Source: Silurus meridionalis
Taxonomy: Eukaryota > Chordata > Actinopteri > Siluriformes > Siluridae
Assembly: GCF_014805685.1 (NCBI RefSeq)
Contig: NC_060911.1
Span: 5,670,712-5,734,711, forward strand
DNA length: 64,000 bases
Reading direction: 5' to 3'
Both the position numbers and the translations under genes were made by a program. Shown here in pieces: positions 37,525 through 60,200 of this stretch; the first letter of the stretch is position 1; every line of letters starts with the position of its first letter. A model generated the notes under the pieces. The model was not told the origin of the DNA. It saw nothing but the letters and a program-made list of their open reading frames with translations, and did no database searches.

Positions 37525-37527
<3 letters not shown>

Positions 37528-38381
37528 TGGAACCTCGGGTTACGAACGCCCCGGCATACGTATAATTCAGGTTACGAATCGCAGTTCATCCAAATTTCTG
37601 CCCCTGGTTACGAACAACATATCGGGATACGAACGTCGCTCACCAAAAAATCGCAGGCAAGTTGGTTGTTTTTGCTCTATCTACGCAGCTTGTCACATCA
37701 GTTAGCGTCCTGTGTCCCTAGCGAGAGCATCGTGTTACTTATCCGCTTGAACTTTTCCCGGCAGCAGTGTAACAACTCATTAGTTGATGCTCGTGGAATG
37801 ATGAGATGGACAACATTAGCCGATGCATAACCACTTTACTTGTTTTTATGAAGATAGATTAGCAGGGTTACAGTCTTTTCCAGTACAATACCCATAATGA
37901 ATTTCACTCTGGACTTCAATACCAACTGATAGTAGCCTTAAAGAAACAGCTCTCATTTTCCCTCTAATGCAACAATTGTCTCAGCGTTTGTGTTAATAAC
38001 ACTGTCTTTAATATTCTATAATATAATATATAATAATATATAAATAATATAATATAATAAGATTCTCCTTCCAAACAATAACTCTCCCTCCTCCCCTTCT
38101 CTGACGTCGTCTCCTGCAGCGAGTCTTCTCAAAGGAAAGTACCGGTAAAGATCTTTTCCTCTTTTGTATGTTTTATGTGGTATGATTTTAATATAACATG
38201 TTAAAAGTAAATAATATTAGTGAATATTGGCTTTATTTTTATTTAAGTAATATTTTTGGTTGTCCAGAACGAATTACCGAAGTTTCTGTTCATTATTATG
38301 GGGAAATTTGTATCGGGATACAAACTTTTCAGGTTCCGAATAAAGTACCGGAACGAATTAAATTCGTAACCCGAGGTTCCA

Positions 38382-38384
<3 letters not shown>
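37525..38384. mobile_element. Non-autonomous TIR element, 860 bp, in a TA tract
   Basis: Left end cagtggaacctcgggttacg and right end cgtaacccgaggttccactg are perfect 20-bp inverted repeats. Subterminal copies of 'ggttacgaa' and 'cgggatac' recur inside both ends. It lies between two long TA tracts (37,459-37,524 and 38,385-38,437), as expected for TA-targeting mariner/pogo-like elements. No transposase frame. It is absent from duplication unit B, so it inserted after the duplication or was lost there. Confidence 0.85.

Positions 38385-38437
<53 letters not shown>
38385..38437. repeat. (TA)n microsatellite
   Basis: TA tract directly following the TIR element. Confidence 0.95.
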
Positions 38438-38440
<3 letters not shown>

Positions 38441-38448
38441 CACAGATT

Positions 38449-40212
38449 AGGCATAACATTATGACCACCTGCCTAATATTGTGTTCCCCTTTTTGCTGCC
38501 AAAACAGTCCTGACACAGCCGGCATGGACTCCACTATGCCCCTGAAGGTGTGCTGTGGTATCTGACACCTAGATATTAGCAGCAGATTTTTTAAGTCCTG
38601 TAACTTGCGAGGTGGGGCCTCCATGGATTGAACTTGTTTGTTCAGAACATCCCGTCGATGCTTTTTTGAATAAGATCTGGGTAATTTGGGGGCCAAGTCA
38701 AAACCTCAAACTTGTTCTCAACTTCTCAAACCATTCCTGAACCATTTTTGCTTTGTGGCAGGGCACATTATCCTACTGAATGAGGCCATCAGGGAATACC
38801 GGTTTCATGAAAGGGTGTACATGGTCTGCAACAAGGCTTACGTAAATGGTACGTGTCAAAGTAACATCCACATGGATGGCCGGACCCGAGGTTTTCCAAC
38901 AGAACATTGCCCAAAGCAACCGCCTCTGCCAGGTTGCCTTCTTTCCATAGTGCATCCCTGTGCCATGTGTTCCCCAGGTAAGTTCCCCCACCCACCCGGC
39001 CATTCACGTAATGTAAATGAAAATGTGATTCATCAGACCAGGCCACTTTCTTCTATTGCTCCGTGGTCCAGTTCTGATACTCACGTAAACATTGTTTCCG
39101 CTTTCGGTGGGGGACAGGGGTCATTATGGACACCTTGACTGGTCTGTGGTTACACAGCCCAATATATAACAAACTGTGATGCACTGTGGGTAATCCGTGA
39201 TGCGCTTTGGGAAGAAAAGCGCAGCCGTTGAGAGAGTGCCGGTGGGAAGGCACGTACCGGGATACGCATGCGCGATAACAACGACCGCCGTGAACCAACA
39301 TATACCAACAATAACAGACAGTGAGAGTGTGGAAATTTAAATAGGAGCTGGTGATGATGATAAACGAGCACCATATGTGCGTGATTGAAGCCGAGAGCTT
39401 CAGAGAAAGCGGCCGAGAAAGCACCTGACATGCTGAAGGGGGCCGAAGGGGGCGTGGCAGGTGGATTCCTGACAGATAAACATGTACTGTATGTATTTTT
39501 ATAGCATGCCTTCATCAAACAAATCGCGGCAACGCAGTTCTGTAAAAAAAACCTTCAAAAACACGTGCATGCACATTCTCATTTATTAACGCACATCATG
39601 TACATGAAGAAATTTCAAGCACGTTAAATTGCCGCCATTTGGTTTTCGTTTATCTCGATCATCGGTTACCTTAATGCTTTTTGGCGACACCCTAGGACAT
39701 CGACATAACCGGGTTCCACTGTATTTTGTCCTCAAATTTGATGTGTTAAAAAAATGGGCAAGTGTAAGCATTTGAGCGAGTTTAACAAGGGCCAAATTGT
39801 GATGACTAGATGACTGGATCAGAGTATCTCCAAAACGCTGGACCTTCACTCCTACTTGCATCAGTGAGCCGTGAGCAATGACCCTGTCACCGGTTCTACT
39901 GGTCCAGCTTTCATTTCTACCTGCATCAGTGAGACGGGCAATGACCCTGTCGCCGGTTCACCACTGTTCCTTCCTTGGACCTCTTTTGATAGATACTGAC
40001 CACTGCAGACTGGACAAGAGATGTAGCTTTAGAGATGCTCTGACTCAGTCGTATAGTCATCACAATTTGGCCCTTGTCAAACTCGCTCAAATGCTTACAC
40101 TTGCCCTTCTAACACATCAATTTTGAGGACAAAATGTTTACTTGTTGCTTAATGTATCCCACCAACAGGTGCCATGATAAAGAGATAATCAGTGGTCATA
40201 ATGTTATGCCTC
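38449..40212 (-). mobile_element. Tc1-like element interrupted by younger insertions
   Basis: Ends 'ggcataacattatgaccacc' and 'ggtcataatgttatgcc' are inverted repeats. Minus-strand fragments such as MAPKLPRSYSK, LQDLKNLLLISRCQIPQ and the segment near 38,780-39,046 (WSDESHFHLH, the first DDE aspartate) are Tc1 transposase. The interior from about 39,189 to 39,720 is foreign (LTR-like piece plus another transposon end, 'ataaccgggttccactg'). Its terminal part is then present twice as an inverted pair (39,723-39,808 and 40,056-40,135). The same Tc1 occupies the equivalent intron of lectin copy B. Confidence 0.82.
39189..39473 (-). mobile_element. LTR-like fragment nested in Tc1
   Basis: Read on the minus strand it begins TGTCAGGAATCCACC, close to the start of the solo LTR at 11,156 (TGTCAGGGATCCACC), and has a TATA-like CCTATTTAAATT. 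The far end is not clear, and I see no target duplication. It is GC-richer than its surroundings. Confidence 0.45.
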
Positions 40213-40236
40213 GACAATGTATATAGATATATATAA

Positions 40237-40247
<11 letters not shown>

Positions 40248-40274
<27 letters not shown>

Positions 40275-40276
40275 TA
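40248..40276. repeat. (CA)n microsatellite
   Basis: Short CA tract upstream of the penultimate exon of lectin copy A; a longer one occupies the same place in copy B (56,047-56,094). Confidence 0.9.
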
Positions 40277-42879
40277 TAAATATTGTATAGCACATAATAG
40301 TACTATTTTTTATTATTTTTTTTATAGATTAAGTCTGTCAATGTCCAGTCACCGGTTTTTCAGGTGCGCTGGACAAAGGAACCAGAACTGGAAATAGGTA
40401 AGAAAGTTTAGAATACTACCACTACTACTACAACAATCTGCTCAATCATAGTAAACGGATATCATTATATTAAAAAAAAAAGCAGATTTAAAGATTGGTG
40501 TTCAAGGTGCCCACTTGATGCAGTGTTACTGTTATCACCTGATTTATTCGTAAACCCAACAACCTGGGAATAATAACAGTGTTACATTAGGTATTAATAT
40601 ACACTTTCAACTATTTATATTTTATGTAGAACATCCAGTGGACAAGTTTGTGTCTTATCAAAAATGTTTTTTTACATTTTAAACACTTTTTTCCACACTT
40701 TCTATTGAAAGAAAACTGATCGAAATCTGCTTGTTATTAGAATAGGATTATGTGGAGCATTTGTTTCATGCAATACAATAATAAGGATGTGAAGATTGAA
40801 GTGAAGATTGAAAAATATTTAATTTACAAAACAAGCAAAAAAATGCAGCTCTAATTTCAAATCATAATCCACCAGAAACATAATATGGGCCACGCAATTG
40901 GAAAATAACATAAGCTTAGCAAAAAACAAGAATGAAAAAATAAATTAAAAACAAGATCAAAAACTGGAGAAATTGAGAAGCATAAGACATGGAAAAAAAG
41001 GCTTGGTACATGCAGCGAATGGAATGAAATACTTCATGAAGGAATCCACATCGGCATCAGATTGGGATCATTGTTGTGGGATGCCACATCAGCTTCTGGA
41101 ACGAGCTTGTCAGGGTAGGGGCGCACCTTTGAATTTTGCTGTAGCTCATCATGGTGGGCCACGATGGCAGCCTCTTGGGAGAGCTCTGCATGGGAGACCG
41201 TTACATTTTGACCAAAGCATTAATTAGAATGTGCACATTATTACTATTGTGTTCACTACTTTTATACCACACTAGAATGTGCACTACTAAAATTCCAAAA
41301 TATTAAAACCGGGTTATGAATAACAGCCTTCTGACCCTCTGACTGATCAGTTTCCATAATGCAAAATTATTGTGGTGTAAAATGCTTATTATATACTTTT
41401 ATTATATTTGTAAAAAATTTTAAAAAGCTCTTTAAATTTTGAACCTATGTTTGACTGTTAATTACATTACATATGTTATTGACAGTTAAGACATTCTGAC
41501 TTGCAGGTGGCAGAAAAACATGACTTTGGGAAGAAGAAGATAAAGAAGTGGATACATAACTACAAAAAGAACATAAGAGAGATTTGGGTGTAGCGTGATA
41601 TGAAAAACTATTGTTATCCCTTGTTATGTAATGAATCAATAATTCTATTTATTAAGTGATATAGTTAAGCATTTTAAATTACAACTTGTTTGTTTGGTTT
41701 AGTATCATTAAACCTAGATAGCTAGATTTTATGGTATGACTATGCTAGTTACATATAGTTTCTCTCACAAATATTGAGTAGTCAATTAGCAAAAGTGATC
41801 ATTTCTGTGTAAACAACTAACGTTGCTATAACACCTAATGCAATACATTAATCCCCACATTAAAAGTGGTTACTTTACCAAAGCTGCCCACGATAAACAA
41901 AAAAAACGCAATAAACGGATTGTTTAAGCCATAGATCATCCTCCCACACACTTTAAACACACAGAAAACATTTGCAAGAATATAGCAAGATCAATTTTAT
42001 GTAAATTCTTAGAAATACAATAAACTGTATCACATTTATAGTGAGTACATGTACTGTACAGTATCCAGTTCTGTAGTAGCGTAGCCTACGTGCATAGTTT
42101 CTCTGCTTCTTTATTGGTTGAAATGTCCTATGATGTCAAAAAAGAGGCTGAAATAAGGATACACGTCACCACATTTTTACTTTCTTTGGCAAAATCTTTT
42201 TTTTTTTTTTTTACGTCAGAGGACACCAATAAACAAGCAGAAATCCTACAGTTTTCTGTACTGTAATGCTACTAATTTCTTATGGTATGAACATTCTTCA
42301 TTTCTTTTTTATCTTTTATTAGTTCTTCATTTCTTTTAGTTTATTTTTGTGCTTTTAGTTCTAACTGTGATAGACAGATTAGTTATGTGGCAAATGCAAT
42401 TCCTTGATAAACTGGGGGCACGAGATTAGAACAGCGGTAAAGCAGGGGATTACTTACCAGCCAATCAGAAATGTCAAGAACCAACCAATCATTAAATTCG
42501 GCATGAATCAAAGTGTGTTTAGATGCATGCATTAAATTCAGAAAGTGCTGAGGTAATGCTGAAATAAGGGATTTTATTTTTGCATAAGGCTGTCCCCTGT
42601 AAATGTTTTTCCTTTCATTATACTGCATGAGAGTAAAAAAAATGTTGATGATAATGATTAGTAAAGAACATTGCTGAAAATTAATGTTTTCTTTTTTTTT
42701 TTACTTGTTTGTTTGTTTATTTATTGACTCAGAGATTTTTGTGATAAGGCACAAATCATGCCCTACATCCAAAATTAATTTTTATGTTAAAATTTTGAAA
42801 TATTATGTATTAGATCATTGAAAGGCATTAAAACCTTTGTGGATGGATCAAATTAACATCACATGCATCTGTAATGCAT

Positions 42880-42950
42880 AGTGTAATGTAGCTGCTTTGA
42901 GACAATGTCTGTTGTGAAAAGCGCTATAGAAATAAACTTGACTTGACTTA
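42880..42950 (-). repeat. Dispersed repeat fragment (inverted)
   Basis: 'gaaaagcgctatagaaataa' followed by 'acttgacttgactt' is the reverse complement of the left end of the family at 27,930. Confidence 0.75.
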
Positions 42951-43017
42951 ATCTGCCTGAAGTTGACAATTTTCACATTCATATACAACATTCATAAAAC
43001 AAAATGACGGGGTTTCC

Positions 43018-45220
43018 TTTTAGGAACTCTAGCTGCGTTAAAACACTGTGGGAATGCTTTCTGCGTTGTCCACGCTCTGCATCATGTGTGTAATCCGTCT
43101 AATGAAAAATCATGTCGGTGACGTCATAACCAGAAAGCTATAAAAGCACATGGAGTAAAGCTGCTGCTAGCTTTTGTTTGTTCATGAAGTGCTCTATGTG
43201 TTGTGTATTGTTTGTCCAAAATTGTATGCCTGAAAAAAAAAAAATACGGCAAGCAAAAGACTAAGCACACTTCTCGGCTAAGTGTGGCTTGTCTGGGAGC
43301 GGAGCATGCTAAGTCAGTTCTTGAGGAAGGCGACTGTGCACATTGCGCTTGCATGTCAATGCGTATGCTCCGCTTCAACTGGGCAGTCTTCGAGGAGTGT
43401 CGCTAGTTCCTGGGGCTCGCAGATGGACCTTGCAGAGGGTTTTGAGATGGGCTTTTTCCTTTCTCCTGCCTCACCTGCCTGGACTAGCTCTCGATCACAC
43501 GCTTCGGAAGTACGCCTCTCGGCGGTTTCTGCCTCTTGTGACAAGAGCCTTCAGCGCCGCCTCTCTTAAACTATATTGAAGATTGGTTAATATTATCTTA
43601 ATCAGAGCACTTAGCAGTCTGGCATCGAGATGTTGTTCTCGCCCACATGAAGTCAAGTCAAGTTTATTTCTATCCTGCTTTTTCACAATGGACATCGTCT
43701 CAAAGCCGCTTTAAATAATATAAGAGTTAATGTGAGCAATGTGTATTTATCATAATCTATTTTATTATAGCTATTATATATAGATGGGTATCATCAGCAT
43801 AGCAGTGGAAGCTAATCCAATGCCTTCTAATAGTATTTCCCAAGGGAAGCATGTATATTGTGAAAAGCAGGGGTGTTAGAACTAAATCCCATAGTTTACT
43901 TGCATTAACCTGGATAGTTCCCCATTTAAATCTACAAAATGGTAACCTAGGACGCTCCCAGAAAAGATTTCAGTTATCAATAAAGAGTAGCTTGTCTTCT
44001 CGACACCATGACTGTAGCCACCTATTTAGTGCAAGAAGTCTACTAAACTTCTCAATTCCTCGATGGTAAGTGACACAATGATTCTTTTTCTGGGTGATGT
44101 ACTGTCTCCACCAGGATCCTGAAATCCCTCTTCAAGATCCAACTTTGAATCACCCTGGTGTCGTTTGTTCTGGTATGCAGGACAACACCTCCGAAGTTGT
44201 TGTTTAGGATCGTGGGTACCTGCACAGCGACATTGAGAACACAATGGCTCCGGGAGCGGACATGCTGGACGATGGAATCTCAAATAATCACGGTATCGCA
44301 TGCCAGATAATCCTGTGGGCTTAGGGAAAGCTGCTCTTCTTAAGGACAGCCTACATCCTGGGCCTTTTAAACGAAGCAGCAGACACCCTTTTAAGGGCTG
44401 AGACCCGGGGAATGGCGGCTCCACCCTTAAGTGGTGGAGCAGATCTGGGAGAGATTTGGCAGGGAGCAGGTAGACTTGTTCACAACTCAAGAGAGGTCGC
44501 ATTGTCCCCTCTGGTTCTCCCTTACACTTCGGCTTAGGCATGGCTAAAGCTACGCCTTTACACTTTTCCCCCTATCGCACTGCTTCCAGAAGTTCTAGAG
44601 AGAGTTTGCTGGGATGGAGTCCACCTCCTCCTGGTGGCCCCTTGGTGGCTGGGCAGACCATGATTCGTGGACCTGGTAGCCCTCCCTGGGAGATTCCTAT
44701 CAGTGGGGATCTTCTCTCTCAGGCAGGGAGCACAATAGTTCACCCACAGAGTTTTGGAGACTGTGACTGTAGCCCCTGAATTAGCACAGCTCTGACTCTC
44801 CGGGCTCTCCACCAAGGTGGTAGAGACCATTCTCCAGTCCAGAGGTTGTATGCCGCAAGATGGCGCCTGTTTAGTGCATGGTGCGATTAACTGTCCAGTT
44901 GTTTCAGTGTTGGAATTCCTTCAAGAGCAGTTTGCCAGAGGATTTGCTCTGTCCACCCTTAAAGTGTAAGCGTCCGCCATATGACATTCCACACCCCCCT
45001 AGCAGGGCAATAACTGGGCAGAGACCCGCTAGTGACGTGTTTTCTCCACGGCACTTGAAGGCTGAGGCCCCTGGTGCGATCTAGAGTGCCTGCAAGTTAC
45101 TTGGGCGTTGTGTTGGAGACTCTATCTAAATCCCCCGTCGAGCTGCTGGCTGAAGCATCTTAGAGGTTTCTCACAGTTAAGACCGTGTTCTTCCTGGCCA
45201 TTTTCTTTCTTAAGAGAGGA
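43018..45220 (+). mobile_element. DIRS-type retrotransposon remnant, plus strand
   Basis: The left end ('tgtccacgctctgcatcatg', 'aatccgtctaatgaaaaatc', 'tgacgtcataacc') precedes a Gag-like frame with CLGAEHAKSVLEEGDCAHC (43,285-43,345). At 44,330-44,640 the frame reads as the RNase H-side region (LNEAADTLL, GRLVHNS, LHLLLVAPWWL). At about 45,180-45,215 TVKTVFFLAIFFLKR matches the start of a tyrosine-recombinase region. Stops and an inserted dispersed repeat (43,646 to about 44,120) interrupt it. It separates the two lectin duplication units. Confidence 0.75.
43646..43750 (+). repeat. Dispersed repeat inserted in the DIRS remnant
   Basis: 'aagtcaagtcaagtttattt' then 'acatcgtctcaaagccgctt', the same family as at 27,930. 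The continuation to about 44,120 ('ggtatcatcagcatagcagt') appears to be part of a longer version of the family. Confidence 0.65.
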
Positions 45221-45221
45221 A

Positions 45222-45780
45222 TATATATATATATATATATAAAATTATATAATTATATAATTATAATTATTATATTTAAGTTATTATATCCCTCCTCATA
45301 GCTCAAGCTGATCTGACCATTTACCTCTCACCTATCATTAAGTCATTTCCATTTACAGAACTGTCCCTCAATCAAGCTGGTCAAGTTTTGTGTACAGTCT
45401 GTAAACATAAGTCAGAATTTCCCAAAATGTCGCAAATCAACAGTTTTCTATACTGTGAAATAAACAGCAGACTATAATTTGACAAAATAAACAAGATCTA
45501 ACGATTGTCTGTACTACTACAAAAAAAAAATAAGTTTAACACTCCAGTGATGTCCATTCATCCAGAGATTGCAAGGAACATGTTTGCATTATTAAAAATA
45601 TATTCCTATTACTTGCTCAGTGTTCCTCCTTTTAAATGCAATTATGACCTAATTTTAAAGCAAGAATATCATCTAATACTCAGTCAAGTAGATGTATCAT
45701 GTGACAAGGGTTAATGGGGTTCTGGACATACATATGAGATGTCTTCAAATTTCTGTGGGTCTGAAACACTGTCTATAATG
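45222..45780. other. Short AT-rich spacer, no gene seen
   Basis: A TA tract (about 45,222-45,245) and AT-rich DNA between the DIRS remnant and the LINE 3' end. One open frame at 45,505-45,714 has no recognisable motif. Confidence 0.45.
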
Positions 45781-45782
45781 AT

Positions 45783-46030
45783 CTTCTTCTTCTTCTTTTG
45801 GCTGCTCCCATTAGGTGTCGCCACAGTGGATCATCCATCTCCATTCCCCCCTGTCCTCTACATCTGCCTTTTTCAAACCAACTAGCTGCATGTCTTCCCT
45901 CATCACATCCATAAACCTACTCCTTGGCCTTCCTCTTCTCCTCCTTCCTAGCAACTCCATTCTCAGCATTCTACTACCGATATACCCCATGTCCCTTCTC
46001 TGCACATGTCCAAACCATCTCAATCTAGCC
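45783..46030 (-). mobile_element. LINE 3' end (C-terminus of ORF2)
   Basis: The minus strand encodes RWFGHVQRRDMGYIGSRML and then LLGRRRRGRPRSRFMD and DRGEWRWMIHCGD, the C-terminal end of a non-LTR retrotransposon reverse-transcriptase polyprotein. The untranslated tail 'aggtgtcgccacagtggatc' follows. The tail matches that of the SINE at 56,740, so this LINE family is the likely mobilising partner. Confidence 0.75.
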
Positions 46031-46059
46031 TTCCTCACCTCGCCTCCAGCGACCTGGCC

Positions 46060-46280
46060 AGACTTGTTAAAACAAGACATTGCGGAGATCTTTAAAACCA
46101 AACACCGAGCAGCACGGGGTGATGATTTTTTCACAATTAGAGCTGACCTACAATCAGTGAAAACACAACTAGCAAACGATAAAGCCACTTTGGGCGCTAA
46201 ACTGGCTGCACTTAAAGGTACAGTTCGGAAAATGGGGGAATCACTCTTTGTCTGTACTGACGATAAATCTTAATACAATC
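46060..46280 (+). mobile_element. LINE ORF1-like coiled-coil fragment
   Basis: The plus-strand frame (LLKQDIAEIFKTKHR, FFTIRADLQSVKTQLANDK, AKLAALKGTVRKM) is a heptad-rich segment like the N-terminal part of L1-type ORF1 proteins. It ends where duplication unit B begins. Confidence 0.5.
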
Positions 46281-46958
46281 TTCACCGAGATCACATTTTT
46301 CACCATTTTGATATTTGATGTGAATGCTATTTGAAGTTCTCATCCTTTGTACTTGGTGAAGCCGTATGCAAAATTCATGCAAAATACTAGTTTTCTTTAA
46401 AAGAAAACAAGGCTTAAACCACTGAAATAAGATCAAGGAATTATACAATGTGTTACAAAAAAGTACAAAATCATTACCAAATTATAAATTAATTCAATAA
46501 AACAAACTGAATCATGAATTGATTGCCCAGCTGGATAAAAACTATACACATATAATGTATTTCTCTATGTACACTGTTTATAATTTTGCCAAAGATTGTT
46601 GTCTGAGGCATACTGAGGCATTTGTAAAAAAAAAAACAAACAGTGCATTTGACTTTTAAATTAAGTCTATAAGTATTAGCAAAGCACTTGGTGTGGTACA
46701 GTACTTGGTGTAAAGTGTTTATAAAGGTGACTTTTTGATTTATGCTGCACAAGGTGAGAAATCTCTGTTCTTAACCTGTATCTTCTTTTGGTTTAATTCA
46801 TAATATATCTGCAATGTGATGCACCTTATATAACTGGATTCACTGTAAAAGTGTAAATCATAAGAGGTGAATTCTACACTGTTTTCCCACTTGTTCTTTT
46901 CATCCTTGAGTGCTGTTGGAAATTGTCTAAAAGTGTTATGTTTCTATTTGAACAGAAA

Positions 46959-57495
<10,537 letters not shown>

Positions 57496-58257
57496 AAATC
57501 ATCTTAAATATGACATCGGGAAGAAGAGGATGAAAAAGCATTTACATAACATCTTATAAGTGAGATTTGGGTGTAGCATGATATGGAAAATTATTTTTCT
57601 AATTAATAAATCAATTATTGTATTTACTATGTGATATAGTTAAGCATTTAAAATTAAAACATGTTTTTTCGGTTTTGCATCATTAATCCTAGTCTTTAGT
57701 TTAAGATAATAGCTAGATTTTATGGTATGACTATGCTCGTTACATGTAGTTTCTCTAACAAATATTATTGAGTAGTCATTTTGAAAAAGTGATCCTTTCT
57801 GTGTAAACAACTAACAGTTACTAACAGTACTCACGGTTGTACCAAGAGGACATTTTGTTCAACAGGGTAAAACAAGACTGAAACACATTCAATTGTGCTA
57901 ATGAGCATGAGCATTTTTTTTCTTCATGTTTTAATCATTAGCTTTTAATGTTGCTTTAACACCTAATGCGATACTTTAAATCTTTGTCACCTTCCAGCCA
58001 ATCAGAAAGGTCAAGAACCAACCAATCATTTTGCTATGTGTGTATTTGTTATATTTGTCAATTGACATGGGCCAAGATCGAGGTGGGAGAGTTTTTTGTT
58101 GTTTGTTTGTTTGTTTTGTTTCTTCAAATTTAGTTTGTTTGTTTGCTTGTTTTAGTTTGTTTGTTTTTTCTCATGTAAAAAGAAAAATTCACAGTCTGTA
58201 ATGTTCACCATTATGTTATACTGTATATTACCAATAAAAATATTTAGCAAAAACATA

Positions 58258-58685
58258 CAGTACAGACCAAAAGTTTGGACACACCTTCTCATTCAAAGAG
58301 TTTTCTTTATTTTCATGACTATGAAAATTGTAGATTCACACAGAAGGCATCAAAACTATGAATTTACATGTGGAATTATATATGGAATTATATACATAAC
58401 AAAAAAGTGTGAAACAACTGAAAATATGTCATATTGTAGGTTCTTTAAAGTAGCCACCTTTTGCTTAGATTACTGCTTTGCACACTCTTGGCATTCTCTT
58501 GATGCCTACTTTGAAAAACCTACAATATGACATATTTTCAGTTCACTTTTTTGTTATGTATATAATTCCACATGTGTTAATTCATAGTTTTGATGCCTTC
58601 AGTGTGACTCTACAATTTTCATAGTCATGAAAATAAAGAAAACTCTTTGAATGAGAAGGTGTGTCCAAACTTTTGGTCTGTACTG
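58258..58685. mobile_element. Fold-back TIR element (428 bp)
   Basis: The left arm 'cagtacagaccaaaagtttg' and right arm 'caaacttttggtctgtactg' are perfect inverted repeats, and complementarity extends about 170-200 bp on both sides with a short loop at about 58,465-58,510. TA flanks both ends. A scrap of the right end recurs at about 58,706-58,722. Confidence 0.9.
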
Positions 58686-58829
58686 TATATATAATATATA
58701 TATAAACTTTTGGTCTGTACTTTATAATAAATCATGTAAAAACAGGTATTTATTATAGTGTCTTTGTATGAGAAGGTTAGTTCTTGAATAGTACAGTATA
58801 TGCCTCAACTCAAGTTCATAATAAAGTTA

Positions 58830-59062
58830 GTTTAAAAACTATAATCACACTCTTGATGTCACCCAAATGAGGATGGGTTCCCCTTTTGAGACTGGTTCCT
58901 CTCAAGGTTTCTTCCTCATAACATCTAATGGAGTTTTTCCTTGCCACAGGCTTGCTCATCAGGGATAAATGCACACCATTCACTTTAACTGTTGATTTCT
59001 GTAAAGCTGCTTTGAGACAATATCTGTTCTGAAAAGCACTATAGAAATAAACTTGACTTGAT
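58830..59062 (-). repeat. Dispersed teleost repeat, inverted copy
   Basis: 'cacccaaatgaggatgggtt', 'aggtttcttcctcataacat' and 'gcactatagaaataaacttg' are the reverse complement of the family at 27,930, nearly full length. Confidence 0.8.
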
Positions 59063-59149
59063 TCAAGCTGCTGATGCAAATTTCAGATCCTCTTATTTAA
59101 ATTTCACAGCACACAACAAGATTCATCCCATCAAGCATTACTTTTGGAG

Positions 59150-59330
59150 TTTCACTGAGTCTCTTCCCACTGAAGACTCAGGTTTCTGTTCCTGGCTGAC
59201 CGACAGGTGTGGTGTCTAATTTGGTTGTAGCTTATCCACCTTATTTGGTTTGACACAATGGATGTTGAAAGTTGGTTGGTGTTTTTTGTGCACTACTTTT
59301 GTAAACAAATATCATTACCATAGTCTTTTT
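59150..59330. repeat. Degenerate dispersed repeat, further copy
   Basis: 'gtttctgttcctggctgac', 'ggttgtagcttatccacc' and 'accatagtctttttgacagc' match the family first noted at 6.77 kb. Confidence 0.55.
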
Positions 59331-59339
59331 GACAGCTCA

Positions 59340-60190
59340 AACCTTAAAAAAAAATGTGATCAATTATTTTACACTTTAGATTTTTTTGCTGTAGGTTAAT
59401 TCATGCAAAAACCATTATTTTTCTTTAAAAAAGATGTCAAATACCCTAAAGCTGCAAGCTGAAGTGGCACACATTGTTATAACCATAAGAACATCCAGTG
59501 AAATTGCCATATGAAAGAAAAATGAAACATGATAAAGAAAAATCTAACACCCAGTGTTTTTTGAGGGGAAAAGAAAAAAAAACTTGAAAATATTTGGAAT
59601 AAATGCTATTGCCACAGAAACTGTATTTGCTTTTACTTCTTACTTATCCTATTTCTGACAGTGCTGAGAAGCTCTTAATATTAAAAGTTGAAAAAAAAAA
59701 GAATGGGATTAACAATCTTAAGTGGATCATCACTCAGTTTTAGTCATGAAATTTTAATTTCTGTGTTTGTGTAACACATTTTTATGTTTTCATAATGTTT
59801 CAATATGTTTCCATGAATCAGACACAAAAATATTAATTTCACTGCTGGATAAAACCTATACCTCTACCTGTACTTTGTGTATAATGTATGCATTTTTTAT
59901 ACGTCATTATAGAATGTAGCAAGGAGCATTCAAAACTTAAGAATTCAAGTGCATTTGCCTTTTAAATGAACTAGGTACACATTTAGTGAAACACCAAGTT
60001 GACAGCTCAGAATTTATAATGGTCAAAGAGGTAAGTTTCTGATGTGTCATGCAGGGTAAGAAATCTCTGTAAACTGTCTTTATTTGGTTTCATTTATTAT
60101 ATTTGTTGTATGATGGAATCATGTAATTGGATGTTTATAGTAAAGGTGTGATCCTTAAGGGATTATTATTTCCTTAATTATTTTTCTATT
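59340..60190. other. 5' flank of lectin copy C
   Basis: From about 59,860 the DNA becomes a diverged relative of the upstream regions of copies A and B, for example 'ggtaagaaatctctgt' at 60,055 and 'gagaaatctctgttctt' at 35,640 and 46,755. It probably includes the promoter. No open frame of note. Confidence 0.5.
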
Positions 60191-60200
60191 TGAGCAGAAA

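Larger units (their letters stand above)
35844..41523 (+). pseudogene. Fucolectin (F-type lectin) copy A, probably inactivated
   Basis: Exon-like blocks: 35844-35880 and 36039-36086 (signal peptide, MENSLSPMRFYL then GICIFSLQW), 36225-36478 (lectin core), 36808-36947 (end of lectin domain), 37048-37139, 40328-40397 and 41507-41523 (C-terminal extension ending GGRKT). The core keeps H-x26-R-G-D-x4-R, the fucose-binding signature, and the vicinal Cys pair after RGD. Compared with copy B, about 265 bp are missing after 'gagattca' (36,462), removing the last codons of the core exon and its splice donor. Read on, the frame adds QREPV and stops at 36,476-36,478. Downstream exons keep good splice sites and open frames, so loss is recent. 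A truncated secreted product is possible but would lack about half of the domain. Confidence 0.78.
34877..42498. repeat. Segmental duplication unit A
   Basis: Similarity to unit B starts near 'gagatcacattttcacc' (34,880; B at 46,288) and ends near 'caagaaccaaccaatcatt' (42,477; B at 58,012). It covers promoter, all exons, introns and 3' flank of the lectin gene. Homology is interrupted by unit-specific insertions (the TIR element at 37.5 kb here, SINE and nested transposons in B). A Tc1 insertion in the same intron is shared, so it predates the duplication. Confidence 0.85.

Noticed and set aside
43124..43695. Several overlapping frames as separate host genes
   Set aside because: They fall in the DIRS-type remnant and include its Gag-like zinc-binding block.
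44026..44541. 171-codon minus-strand frame
   Set aside because: The opposite strand carries the DIRS RNase H-side sequence; this frame is its shadow.
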